This document shows, piece after piece, positions 45,141 to 51,923 of a DNA stretch of 64,000 nt. How positions within the stretch are numbered: the stretch's first letter is position 1; every line of letters begins with the position of its first letter. The DNA lies in contig NZ_CP010429.1 in assembly GCF_000974425.1 (NCBI RefSeq), positions 5,627,501 through 5,691,500 of the forward strand, written 5' to 3'. This stretch comes from Spirosoma radiotolerans (lineage in GTDB: Bacteria; Bacteroidota; Bacteroidia; Cytophagales; Spirosomataceae). A program made the position numbers and the translations under genes. Below the pieces are notes generated by a model. That model ran no database searches. It saw only the letters and a list, made by a program, of their open reading frames with translations, and was not told the DNA's origin.

Positions 45141-45653
45141 TTAGAACGGTAAATCGTCATCGCTACTATTGCTCTCAAAGGGTACTGGTTCGGGCTCCCG
45201 ACGTTGCACTGGCTGCTGACGTGGGGTTGGAGCTGCTGGCTGACGGGGAGCGCTGGCTGGCTGTGTCGGCGCTGCCTGCTGCCGGGGAGCCTCGTACGAG
45301 GGCTCATCCTGACGGCCATCATTTGGACTACCCAGCAGTTGCATGGTGTTTGCCCGCACGCGTAACGAAGTCCGCTCTTTACCTTCTTTATCTGTCCACA
45401 ACTCCGTCCGTAAACGGCCTTCAACGTATACTGAATTGCCTTTCTTTAAGTATTTCTCAGCTACTTTAGCCTGTTCATTCCATAGCTCAACCCGAAACCA
45501 CTCGGTTTGCTCCACTTTTTCGCCATTCCGATTGGTATATTTTTCGGTAGTTGCCACGTTAAACGTAGCGACGACAGCTCCGCCGTCCAGATAACGTACT
45601 TCAGGATCAGCTCCCAAGTTACCGATAATTGTCATCTTATTAAGACTTGCCAT
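45141..45653 (-). CDS. ssb: single-stranded DNA-binding protein
   Basis: A 170-residue SSB. The OB fold fills about residues 1-108 (MTIIGNLGADPEVRYLDGG, WFRVELWNEQAKVAEKYLKK, VYVEGRLRTELWTDKEG), then a Gln/Pro/Ala-rich linker, then the acidic tip ending DDDLPF that recruits repair and replication proteins. It lies between mutY and gldE on the same strand. Confidence 0.96.
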   Translation of the reverse strand: MASLNKMTIIGNLGADPEVRYLDGGAVVATFNVATTEKYTNRNGEKVEQTEWFRVELWNEQAKVAEKYLKKGNSVYVEGRLRTELWTDKEGKERTSLRVRANTMQLLGSPNDGRQDEPSYEAPRQQAAPTQPASAPRQPAAPTPRQQPVQRREPEPVPFESNSSDDDLPF

Positions 45654-45726
45654 ACTCTTTGTTTTGTTGGTTACTTCTTAAAAATAGGTAGCGTTTAGAC
45701 AATTAAAGATAGTGAATTATAGCAAC

Positions 45727-46815
45727 TTATCCAAACTGCTGGTCCAAATAGTTTGTAATCAAAACAGGCTTAGGTAGTTTACTTATCTCCGTTGGCAAAT
45801 ACCATTGTAAGTCAATCGGCAAGCTATTAGCCAACGCATCCGGCACATCAATCAGGTAAAATTTAGCCCGTATTCGTTGATGGGACAATAATTGTACCGA
45901 TTCAACGGGCGGGGCAACCAGGACGCCCTCCTGAATGATCTGGCCAACCAGATCGGCTAATGGTATGTCTCGCAACGCAGTTTTTGGCTCATCGGTTTCC
46001 TGCAAGTGAAAATCATAGAGATTTTGCCAAATGTCGCGGGTAGTTCGCTCCCGAAGAGCCAGGCGGCCATTGTGTCTGAAAATAAAGTAATTGAAAAACC
46101 GCTCACGCACAGGTGCTTTTTTCGATTTAACGGGCAGCAGGTGCTGCCGACCGGTCAGAAAAGCGGCACATTGCTGCTGAACCGGACACAAAAGGCAGTC
46201 GGGCGCAACGGGCGTACAATGAATGGCCCCAAACTCCATGATTGCCTGATTATAGGTGGCTGGATCATTAGCCGATTGAATCAGTTGCATGGCCAGGCTA
46301 GCAAACGTTTTCTTGGCCGCCGTCGTGGTGATGTCTTCGGTAATCCCAAACACACGTGCCAATACTCGATACACGTTTCCATCAACCACAGGCACTCGCT
46401 CACCGAACGCAAATGAAGCTATGGCGGCTGCGGTATACGTACCTATTCCCTTCATTTTCAAGAGGTCATGGTAGGTATCCGGAAACTTACCGGCCAATTT
46501 ATCAGTTACATAGCGGGCAGTCTGGTGAAGGTTTCGAGCGCGGGAGTAATAACCGAGTCCCTGCCAAAGGCGGAGCAGCTCCCGCTCATCAGCCTGGGCC
46601 ATATCCACTACCGTTGGGTAGGCTTCGACAAAGCGTTCATAATACGGTTTTCCCTGCGCAACGCGGGTTTGCTGGAGAATTATTTCCGACAACCAAATGC
46701 GATAGGGATCAACGGTATGGCGCCATGGAAGGTCTCGTTTATGCAACGCATACCACTGTTCCAGTATGGGTGCAAACGTGGTTCGGATACCGTTAGAGTC
46801 TGATTGCCAATTCAA
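45727..46815 (-). CDS. mutY: A/G-specific adenine glycosylase
   Basis: A 362-residue repair enzyme that removes adenine mispaired with 8-oxoguanine. The catalytic Glu is in LSEIILQQTRV, the helix-hairpin-helix is MKGIGTYTAAAIASFAF, and the catalytic Asp is in VVDGNVYRVLARVFG. The [4Fe-4S] ligands have spacing C-x6-C-x2-C-x5-C (HCTPVAPDCLLCPVQQQC). A NUDIX-like C-terminal domain (about 230-355) reads 8-oxoG. It runs divergently from the HU gene and heads the mutY-ssb-gldE run. Confidence 0.95.
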   Translation of the reverse strand: MNWQSDSNGIRTTFAPILEQWYALHKRDLPWRHTVDPYRIWLSEIILQQTRVAQGKPYYERFVEAYPTVVDMAQADERELLRLWQGLGYYSRARNLHQTARYVTDKLAGKFPDTYHDLLKMKGIGTYTAAAIASFAFGERVPVVDGNVYRVLARVFGITEDITTTAAKKTFASLAMQLIQSANDPATYNQAIMEFGAIHCTPVAPDCLLCPVQQQCAAFLTGRQHLLPVKSKKAPVRERFFNYFIFRHNGRLALRERTTRDIWQNLYDFHLQETDEPKTALRDIPLADLVGQIIQEGVLVAPPVESVQLLSHQRIRAKFYLIDVPDALANSLPIDLQWYLPTEISKLPKPVLITNYLDQQFG

Positions 46816-46863
46816 AATAAAACGAAAAATTAAGTCGTTACTTAGAAAAACGAGAGTACAGGG

Positions 46864-46894
46864 TTTTATAATTTATGGGAAACCCCTACCTTTG
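46864..46894 (+). promoter_or_regulatory. promoter of the HU gene
   Basis: TTTT (46864-46867) and TACCTTTG (46887-46894) are 19 bp apart, close to the Bacteroidetes consensus. The GTG start lies 62 bases downstream. This is one of the best -7 matches in the window. Confidence 0.55.
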
Positions 46895-46955
46895 TGCTCC
46901 CATTTTTGAGACCCCAATTTTCAACAATACAGTAAACGTTAAAGTTTAAGAAGTC

Positions 46956-47258
46956 GTGACGAAAGCAGATGTAATTGCCGAGATCTCCGATAAGACCGGA
47001 ATTGACAAGGCAGAAGTGACAAACACGCTGGAAACTTTCTTTTCAGTAGTTAAGGACTCGCTGGCCGAGGGAGAGAACATTTATGTGAGAGGGTTCGGCA
47101 GCTTCATCAACAAGAAAAGAGCCAAGAAAGTAGCCCGGAATATCTCAAAGAATACTGCTATGGTAATTGATGAGCATTTTATTCCCAGCTTTAAACCCGC
47201 CAAAGTATTTGTTGAGCAGGTGAAAACCAGCGACAAAGCCAAAGTAACGGCGGAGTAA
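46956..47258 (+). CDS. HU/IHF family DNA-binding protein
   Basis: A 100-residue histone-like protein that bends and compacts DNA. It starts with GTG (MTKADVIAEISDKTGIDKAE). The family signature GFGSFINKKRAKK is near residue 46, and the DNA-contacting arm lies near 55-75 and lacks the usual Asn-Pro (here FIPSFKPAKVF). It runs divergently from mutY, as in other Bacteroidetes, where it has been called himA-like. Confidence 0.95.
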   Translation: MTKADVIAEISDKTGIDKAEVTNTLETFFSVVKDSLAEGENIYVRGFGSFINKKRAKKVARNISKNTAMVIDEHFIPSFKPAKVFVEQVKTSDKAKVTAE

Positions 47259-47314
47259 GACAAGTAACCTGAATCGAACAGGTCAGGGCGTTTGCCTTGT
47301 AACACAAATCTCCT

Positions 47315-48199
47315 ATGAACAAATCTGTGTTGTTTGTTATTCTGCTGGCTGCAGCTCTAACGGTTGGGTTATATACCCGCCCGAAAGTGGTCGTACGCAA
47401 TGAAGATAAACAGATTGCTACAGCAACCTCTGGAGGTCATGCAATGCAAGCGCCCAACACTGTTCAAGCAGGAACGAATTCTCCCAACGAACAATCGACC
47501 AGAAACGGGGCCGACGCGTCGGCAATCCACGAGAAGCCTGTATCGCCAGCGCAACGGAAGCAGATAGAAACACTGGAAACAGCGTTTGCCTCCGCTAGCC
47601 CGGCACAGAAAGAAGCGGTTGGCCTGAAGCTGATCAACCTGTTCCGTGAAGCCACCCGCTATGATAGCGCTGCGCATTATGCGGAACTGGTTGCCTTAGC
47701 CCAGCCCAATGAGCGAACGCTGGTACGGGCTGGCGATGAGTATTTCGAAGCGTATACATTTGCCGTAGACGATAAGAAAACAGCCATTTTGGGTCAGAAG
47801 ACCCGGCAGTTTTACCAACAGGCGCTGGCTAAAAACCCGAATCTGCTGTCGGCCAAGGCAAATATGGCCATGACCTATGTAAATACCGATACGCCAATGC
47901 AGGGCATTATGCTGCTACGCGAGGTATTAAAACAGGAACCAACAAATGAATTAGCCCTGTTTAACCTGGGTCTGCTATCTATGCGGTCGAACCAGTACGA
48001 ACGGGCAATTGAGCGATTCCGGCAAATTTTGGTGAATAACCCAACAAGCCGAAAAGCGCAGTTTTATCTAGGCGTTAGTTTAGCCGAGGCCGGTCAGAAA
48101 GCCGAGGCCAGACAAGTGCTCGCTCAGGTAAAGAAGCAGGAGAAAGACCCGCAGATTCTAGCCGCTGTACGCGAGTACGAAGAGCGACTATCCCATTGA
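47315..48199 (+). CDS. membrane-anchored TPR protein
   Basis: A 294-residue protein with an N-terminal signal-anchor (VLFVILLAAALTVGLY), a linker of low complexity, and TPR repeats from about residue 130 to 290 (NPNLLSAKANMAMTYVNT, NELALFNLGLLSMRSNQYER, SRKAQFYLGVSLAEAGQKAE). It probably scaffolds a periplasmic complex. It lies 56 bp downstream of HU, inside the conserved HU-to-rng gene run. Confidence 0.82.
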   Translation: MNKSVLFVILLAAALTVGLYTRPKVVVRNEDKQIATATSGGHAMQAPNTVQAGTNSPNEQSTRNGADASAIHEKPVSPAQRKQIETLETAFASASPAQKEAVGLKLINLFREATRYDSAAHYAELVALAQPNERTLVRAGDEYFEAYTFAVDDKKTAILGQKTRQFYQQALAKNPNLLSAKANMAMTYVNTDTPMQGIMLLREVLKQEPTNELALFNLGLLSMRSNQYERAIERFRQILVNNPTSRKAQFYLGVSLAEAGQKAEARQVLAQVKKQEKDPQILAAVREYEERLSH

Positions 48200-48331
48200 G
48201 TTATAGAGTAGAAAAGTTGTTAAGAAACTGTCTATCAACAGGATAACCGTATAACTTTAACACTATAAACTTTTCAAGCCGTCCGGGTGGGCGGCCGATA
48301 TGTATTTTCAACCATTAAACACTGTTTAACT

Positions 48332-48421
48332 ATGCCTTGCGGTAAGAAACGGAAACGGCACAAGATTGCCACTCACAAGCGGAAGAAACGGCTAAGAAAA
48401 AATCGGCATAAGAAAAAATAG
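48332..48421 (+). CDS. 29-residue basic AURKAIP1/COX24-domain (mS38-like) ribosomal-type protein
   Basis: A 29-codon gene, ATG at 48332 to TAG at 48419-48421. The peptide starts MPCGKKRKRHKIATHKRKKR and ends in Lys-Lys-Lys, so over half of its residues are Lys, Arg or His. The KRKRHKIATHKRKKRLRK core matches the short COX24/AURKAIP1 domain known from mitochondrial ribosomal protein mS38 and from Bacteroidetes micro-proteins encoded near HU and RNase G genes. It probably binds rRNA. The gene is easily missed because of its size. Its stop codon lies within the left arm of the long hairpin at 48417. Confidence 0.85.
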   Translation: MPCGKKRKRHKIATHKRKKRLRKNRHKKK

Positions 48422-48503
48422 TTTACAGTTTGTCGTTTACGGTTGGCTGACGCGCCATATACTCCTGCGTCAGCCAACCGCAAATGACAAACTGTAAACT
48501 ATT
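48417..48503 (+). terminator. 37-bp hairpin after the micro-gene
   Basis: Arms 48417-48453 and 48467-48503 match over 37 bases with two mismatches (cores AATAGTTTACAGTTTGTC and CGGTTGGCTGACGC), loop 13. It begins at the stop codon of the 29-residue gene and ends in TTTTG. It probably ends or stabilises the HU-TPR-COX24 transcript before rng. Confidence 0.8.
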
Positions 48504-48585
48504 TTGTAGAAGCCTCGGCCGGTCTGCAAAGCCCGAACGTGGCTTCTTTCTTTTTATACAGCCATTCTAACCGTACATTCATCTT

Positions 48586-50148
48586 GTGAGTAATGAATTA
48601 GTTATCAGTTCGACTCAGAAAGGTGATCGGATTGCGCTCTTGCAAAACAAGAGATTGCTGGAGTATCACGAAGAAGAGTTAGACAGCAGCTTCACCGTTG
48701 GCGATCTATACTTAGGAACAGTCAAAAAATTATCCTCGGGCCTCAACGCAGCGTTTGTTGATGTTGGTCACGAAAAAGATGGTTTCTTGCACTATCAGGA
48801 CTTGGGGCCGAATATTAATTCGCTCAACAAGCTGGTCAAAGATGTAATTGCCAAGCGCGTCACTACCGGACGGCTCAATGCGAATCAATTGGAGCCCGTT
48901 ATCGAAAAAATTGGGAAAATCGATAAGGTACTGACGAAAAACGCGCCCATTCTGGTTCAGATAGTTAAAGAACCTATCTCAACCAAAGGTCCACGCCTTT
49001 CCTGCGACATTTCTATTGCCGGACGCTATTTAGTTCTGGTGCCCTTTTCAGATGGCGTAAACCTATCTAAAAAAATTACTGACCGTGCCGAGCGGTCGCG
49101 GTTGATGCGGCTGATGTCGTCGCTTAAACCCAAAAACTTTGGCGTTATTGTCCGGACTGTCGCCCAGGATAAAGACGTTGAAGAACTCGACCGAGACCTG
49201 CAAAACTCACTAGCTAAGTGGGACCAGGCCATAAAGTCCCTGGCCGATGCCAAGCCCCGCGATAGAATACTGGGCGAAATGAACCGTGCTTCGTCAATTT
49301 TACGGGATATGCTCAACGAATCATTTGAGAGTATTACTGTAGATACGCGCGAGTCATTTGACGAAATCAGAGATTACATTCACACGATTGCCCCCGACAA
49401 GGAGAAAATTGTTAAACTTCACACGGGTAAAACGAAGGTTTTTGAAGCATTAGGGCTCGAAAAACAGCTAAAATCGTTATTTGGCCGATCTGTTAGTTTA
49501 CCAGGCGGTGGTTATTTGATTATTGAGCATACCGAAGCGCTGCACGTTATTGATGTAAACAGCGGCAATAAATCAAATTCTGAAGAAGACCAGGAAGCAA
49601 CTGCCGTAAGCGTCAACCGCGAAGCGGCTAAGGAGATAGCCCGCCAGCTTCGATTGCGCGACATGGGTGGCATTATTGTTATTGATTTCATCGACATGAA
49701 GAAAGCAGAGAATAAAAAGCTGCTGCAGGACATCATGCGCGATGAGATGAAACCCGAGCGATCGAAGTTTACGATCCTTCCTTTAACGAAGTTTGGCCTC
49801 ATGCAGATTACGCGCCAGCGTGTCCGGCCTGAGATGAATATTGTTACCAGAGAAGTTTGCCCAACTTGCGGAGGCACGGGCACCATTCAAGCCAGTGTTC
49901 TAGTAACCGACGTCATTGAAAACAATCTTGATTATATACTGACCAAGCAAAATGAGCGTGGCATTTCGATCTCAATGAATCCCTTTCTTTATGCTTATTA
50001 CACAAAAGGAATCTACTCGAAGCAGGTTCAGTGGTATATGAAGTATAAAGTATGGGTGAAATTGGTCAAGGACACCTCACTTGGTATTGTGAATTTCAAA
50101 TTTTTCAACAAGTCGGGAGAGGAAATCGAAGTAGGTACAAATGGGTAG
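48586..50148 (+). CDS. rng: ribonuclease G (RNase E/G family)
   Basis: A 520-residue endoribonuclease for rRNA maturation and mRNA decay. It starts with GTG (MSNELVISSTQKGDRIALLQ). An S1 RNA-binding region spans about 35-120 (VGDLYLGTVKKLSSGLNAAF), the catalytic DNase I-like core has HVIDVNSGNKS and IIVIDFIDMKK (the magnesium-binding Asp pair), and the Zn-link is CPTCGGTG near residue 425. Length fits RNase G rather than RNase E, because the long C-terminal scaffold is absent. Confidence 0.95.
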   Translation: MSNELVISSTQKGDRIALLQNKRLLEYHEEELDSSFTVGDLYLGTVKKLSSGLNAAFVDVGHEKDGFLHYQDLGPNINSLNKLVKDVIAKRVTTGRLNANQLEPVIEKIGKIDKVLTKNAPILVQIVKEPISTKGPRLSCDISIAGRYLVLVPFSDGVNLSKKITDRAERSRLMRLMSSLKPKNFGVIVRTVAQDKDVEELDRDLQNSLAKWDQAIKSLADAKPRDRILGEMNRASSILRDMLNESFESITVDTRESFDEIRDYIHTIAPDKEKIVKLHTGKTKVFEALGLEKQLKSLFGRSVSLPGGGYLIIEHTEALHVIDVNSGNKSNSEEDQEATAVSVNREAAKEIARQLRLRDMGGIIVIDFIDMKKAENKKLLQDIMRDEMKPERSKFTILPLTKFGLMQITRQRVRPEMNIVTREVCPTCGGTGTIQASVLVTDVIENNLDYILTKQNERGISISMNPFLYAYYTKGIYSKQVQWYMKYKVWVKLVKDTSLGIVNFKFFNKSGEEIEVGTNG

Positions 50149-50227
50149 AAACGTAGTAAAATTTTACTACGTTTCTGACATAAATGAGGGCCGAATCTAG
50201 TACTAGATTCGGCCCTCATTTATGTCA
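50148..50227. terminator. two adjacent perfect palindromes after rng
   Basis: The first (50148-50175) is a 28-nt perfect palindrome (GAAACGTAGTAAAA and its complement). The second (50176-50227) is a 52-nt perfect palindrome with no spacer (arm core AAATGAGGGCCGAATCTAGT). The first starts at the last base of the rng stop codon. They fill most of the gap between the convergent genes and probably terminate both. Confidence 0.85.
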
Positions 50228-50241
50228 AACCAGAACGTTGA

Positions 50242-51357
50242 TTAACGAAGCACTTCCATTTCCAGTAACTCTCCGAAAATTTCCTCTCCTACAACTTCTT
50301 CTACCGACTCAACTCCATTTAGGTTGAGTAATAAATCACGCAAGTCTTCAGTTATCTCATACGTTTGGTAGAGCTGTCGATCAAAAAGGATCGGTGCCTG
50401 TTGAAGATCACACAGTGAATATCGCTCTTCATTAAAGGCAGGCCGAATGCCTCCCCGTCGAGAAAGCCCGTCTTTAGGCATTTCAGGCTCTAAGAATGAA
50501 TGTATATAATTCCAACCTTCCCACTGTTCGGGATATTGATTCAGGAATGGCCAAAAAGCATCATAAATCTGCTGCATAGCTTCCTGACAATAGATCTCCC
50601 GATCACTTTGCGCAATGGGTCGAATTGGTTTCAGGCAATGTAAAACATTGGTCATGTCGGGCTGTCGATAGCTCACGACGGGTATAATGGGAATACCTGT
50701 TGCATGCGAGAGATAACCAACCCCTTTGCGGGTTTTAACCCGACGATTTCCGAATCGCACGGACAGAAACTGCGCTTCGTCACCCGCTTCAGGTGCCGTT
50801 TCCGGGCTACCATCCACATATACGATCAATGATCGTCCGGCTTTCAACTCCCGCAGAACCGTCAGTCCAGCTGAGGGACTTCCTGTTTCAACTACGCGAA
50901 AAACATTCGTTAACCCATGTTTTTTGCGTAATCCTTCAATATGTTCTGCCATGCCATCGCCCTGGGCCCGATTCATGTTACTACCCACCAGCAATACACA
51001 ATCTACTCCCTGCCTAAACAGTATGCTGGTCAGTAGACGGTAAGAACCGAGGTGATAGGTACAATAAATACGGGGTCCCGCTTCCTTCTTCAGCATTTTA
51101 TGCGCCCCACGCAGTTTTACCAGATCGCCAGCAGCTAAACATTCCTGATCAAACGTGGTAAAAACTTGCTGCAACAATAATTGACTGAACATTGTTGCAT
51201 GTCTGTTGCGGGGTACATCGGGCAGGAGGTTCCCAACGGTAGCTGAGAACGTTGTAAACTTCATCAGGTATCCTTGTTCTTTTTCGAGGTCTACCTGCTC
51301 AAAGTGTTTACGGCAATTCTCCAGCTCTTGCTTATAAAGTTGCTTTGCGGTTAGCAT
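50242..51357 (-). CDS. LpxL/HtrB-like acyltransferase fused to a RiPP-recognition-like C-terminal domain
   Basis: A 371-residue protein. Residues about 85-290 follow the lysophospholipid/lipid A acyltransferase (LpxL/HtrB) pattern: the active-site His is in YCTYHLGSYRLL (His102), then VYVDGSPETAPE (about 180), FGNRRVKTRKGVGYLSHATG and YPEQWEGW (about 275), the last a hallmark of LpxL. The acidic partner of the HxxxxE/D motif is Arg107 here, so activity may be changed. Residues about 312-371 look like a small PqqD-like/RRE winged-helix module (ILFDRQLYQTYEITEDLRDL followed by LLNLNGVESVEEVV). Its gene lies 12 bp downstream of two small peptide genes. I infer a peptide-modifying (N- or O-acylating) role. 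Confidence 0.75.
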   Translation of the reverse strand: MLTAKQLYKQELENCRKHFEQVDLEKEQGYLMKFTTFSATVGNLLPDVPRNRHATMFSQLLLQQVFTTFDQECLAAGDLVKLRGAHKMLKKEAGPRIYCTYHLGSYRLLTSILFRQGVDCVLLVGSNMNRAQGDGMAEHIEGLRKKHGLTNVFRVVETGSPSAGLTVLRELKAGRSLIVYVDGSPETAPEAGDEAQFLSVRFGNRRVKTRKGVGYLSHATGIPIIPVVSYRQPDMTNVLHCLKPIRPIAQSDREIYCQEAMQQIYDAFWPFLNQYPEQWEGWNYIHSFLEPEMPKDGLSRRGGIRPAFNEERYSLCDLQQAPILFDRQLYQTYEITEDLRDLLLNLNGVESVEEVVGEEIFGELLEMEVLR

Positions 51358-51369
51358 GGCCTATATAAA

Positions 51370-51522
51370 TTAGCGGGTTGCTACCATTTTCGACAGATCG
51401 AAGCTGCTGCAGCAAGCGCCATCTGCAAGAAATTTCAATACGTTGGCTGATTCTGACTTAGCTACCGAATTGGTGATGGCTTTAACAACTTGAGCTGGTT
51501 TGATAGTGAATTGCTTTTTCAT
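51370..51522 (-). CDS. candidate RiPP-type precursor peptide, copy 1
   Basis: A 50-residue peptide, too short for ordinary gene calls. It begins MKKQFTIKPAQVVKAITNSV, continues with a polar helix (AKSESANVLKFLADGA), and has Cys-Cys at 37-38 followed by SSFDLSKMVATR. The layout resembles a leader plus a short Ser/Thr/Cys-bearing core. It has no signal peptide, GG site or membrane span. It ends 12 bp before the start of the acyltransferase-RRE gene on the same strand and is identical in protein sequence to copy 2. That the product is modified is inferred. Confidence 0.8.
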   Translation of the reverse strand: MKKQFTIKPAQVVKAITNSVAKSESANVLKFLADGACCSSFDLSKMVATR

Positions 51523-51583
51523 GATGACCTATTGTTTAAATGATGGTTAGAAGTTGCTTTGCAGTTAGTATAACCTATATAAA

Positions 51584-51736
51584 TTAGCGGGTTGCTACCA
51601 TTTTCGACAGATCGAAGCTGCTGCAGCAAGCGCCATCTGCAAGAAATTTCAATACGTTGGCTGATTCTGACTTAGCTACCGAATTGGTGATGGCTTTAAC
51701 AACTTGAGCTGGTTTGATAGTGAATTGCTTTTTCAT
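51584..51736 (-). CDS. candidate RiPP-type precursor peptide, copy 2
   Basis: A second 50-codon gene with the same protein sequence as copy 1, 61 bp upstream of it. It is the promoter-proximal copy: a well-formed promoter lies at 51812-51842 on the minus strand, giving a leader of about 70 bases. The unchanged reading frame next to mutated flanks means either a very recent duplication or selection for peptide dose. Copies 1 and 2 and the acyltransferase gene are probably one transcript. Confidence 0.8.
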   Translation of the reverse strand: MKKQFTIKPAQVVKAITNSVAKSESANVLKFLADGACCSSFDLSKMVATR

Positions 51737-51811
51737 GATGACCTATTGTTTAAATGATAGTTAGAAGTTGCTTTGTTTGATCAGCGCCTGAACAGCGCCT
51801 TTTTGTTGATA

Positions 51812-51842
51812 CAAAGCTACTGGCTGAAGCAAGGGTCATCAA
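51812..51842 (-). promoter_or_regulatory. promoter of the precursor-peptide operon
   Basis: On the minus strand, TTG (51842-51840) and TAGCTTTG (51819-51812) are separated by 20 bp, matching the Bacteroidetes housekeeping consensus closely. No comparable promoter exists between copy 2, copy 1 and the acyltransferase gene. Confidence 0.65.
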
Positions 51843-51878
51843 TGAAGAAAAAGTCACTATCCGAACTTGGAATTAGTT

Positions 51879-51909
51879 AAATATTACTAGTATATTAGTA
51901 TGATATTTG
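51879..51909 (+). promoter_or_regulatory. AT-rich repeat region upstream of the LytTR gene
   Basis: A direct repeat TAGTAT (51888-51893 and 51896-51901) and a partial palindrome (ATATTACTA / TAGTATGATAT) lie 15-45 bases before the LytTR start, and a GATATTTG box (51902-51909) may serve as its -7 element. LytTR regulators bind direct repeats, so this is a possible autoregulatory site. Confidence 0.3.
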
Positions 51910-51923
51910 AATAAGGGGACAGC

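Larger units (their letters stand above)
51337..51764 (-). repeat. 214-bp tandem duplication carrying two identical peptide genes
   Basis: Units 51337-51550 and 51551-51764 are direct repeats of exactly 214 bp that differ at only about five positions, all outside the two reading frames. The unit boundary sequence AAGTTGCTTTG recurs a third time at 51765-51775. Each unit includes the peptide gene and a copy of the first codons of the acyltransferase gene; in the second unit the corresponding start codon has changed to ATA. Confidence 0.95.

Noticed and set aside
51337..51764. Tandem repeats that might suggest a CRISPR array
   Set aside because: There are only two 214-bp units with coding content and no short repeat-spacer pattern, and no cas genes are near.
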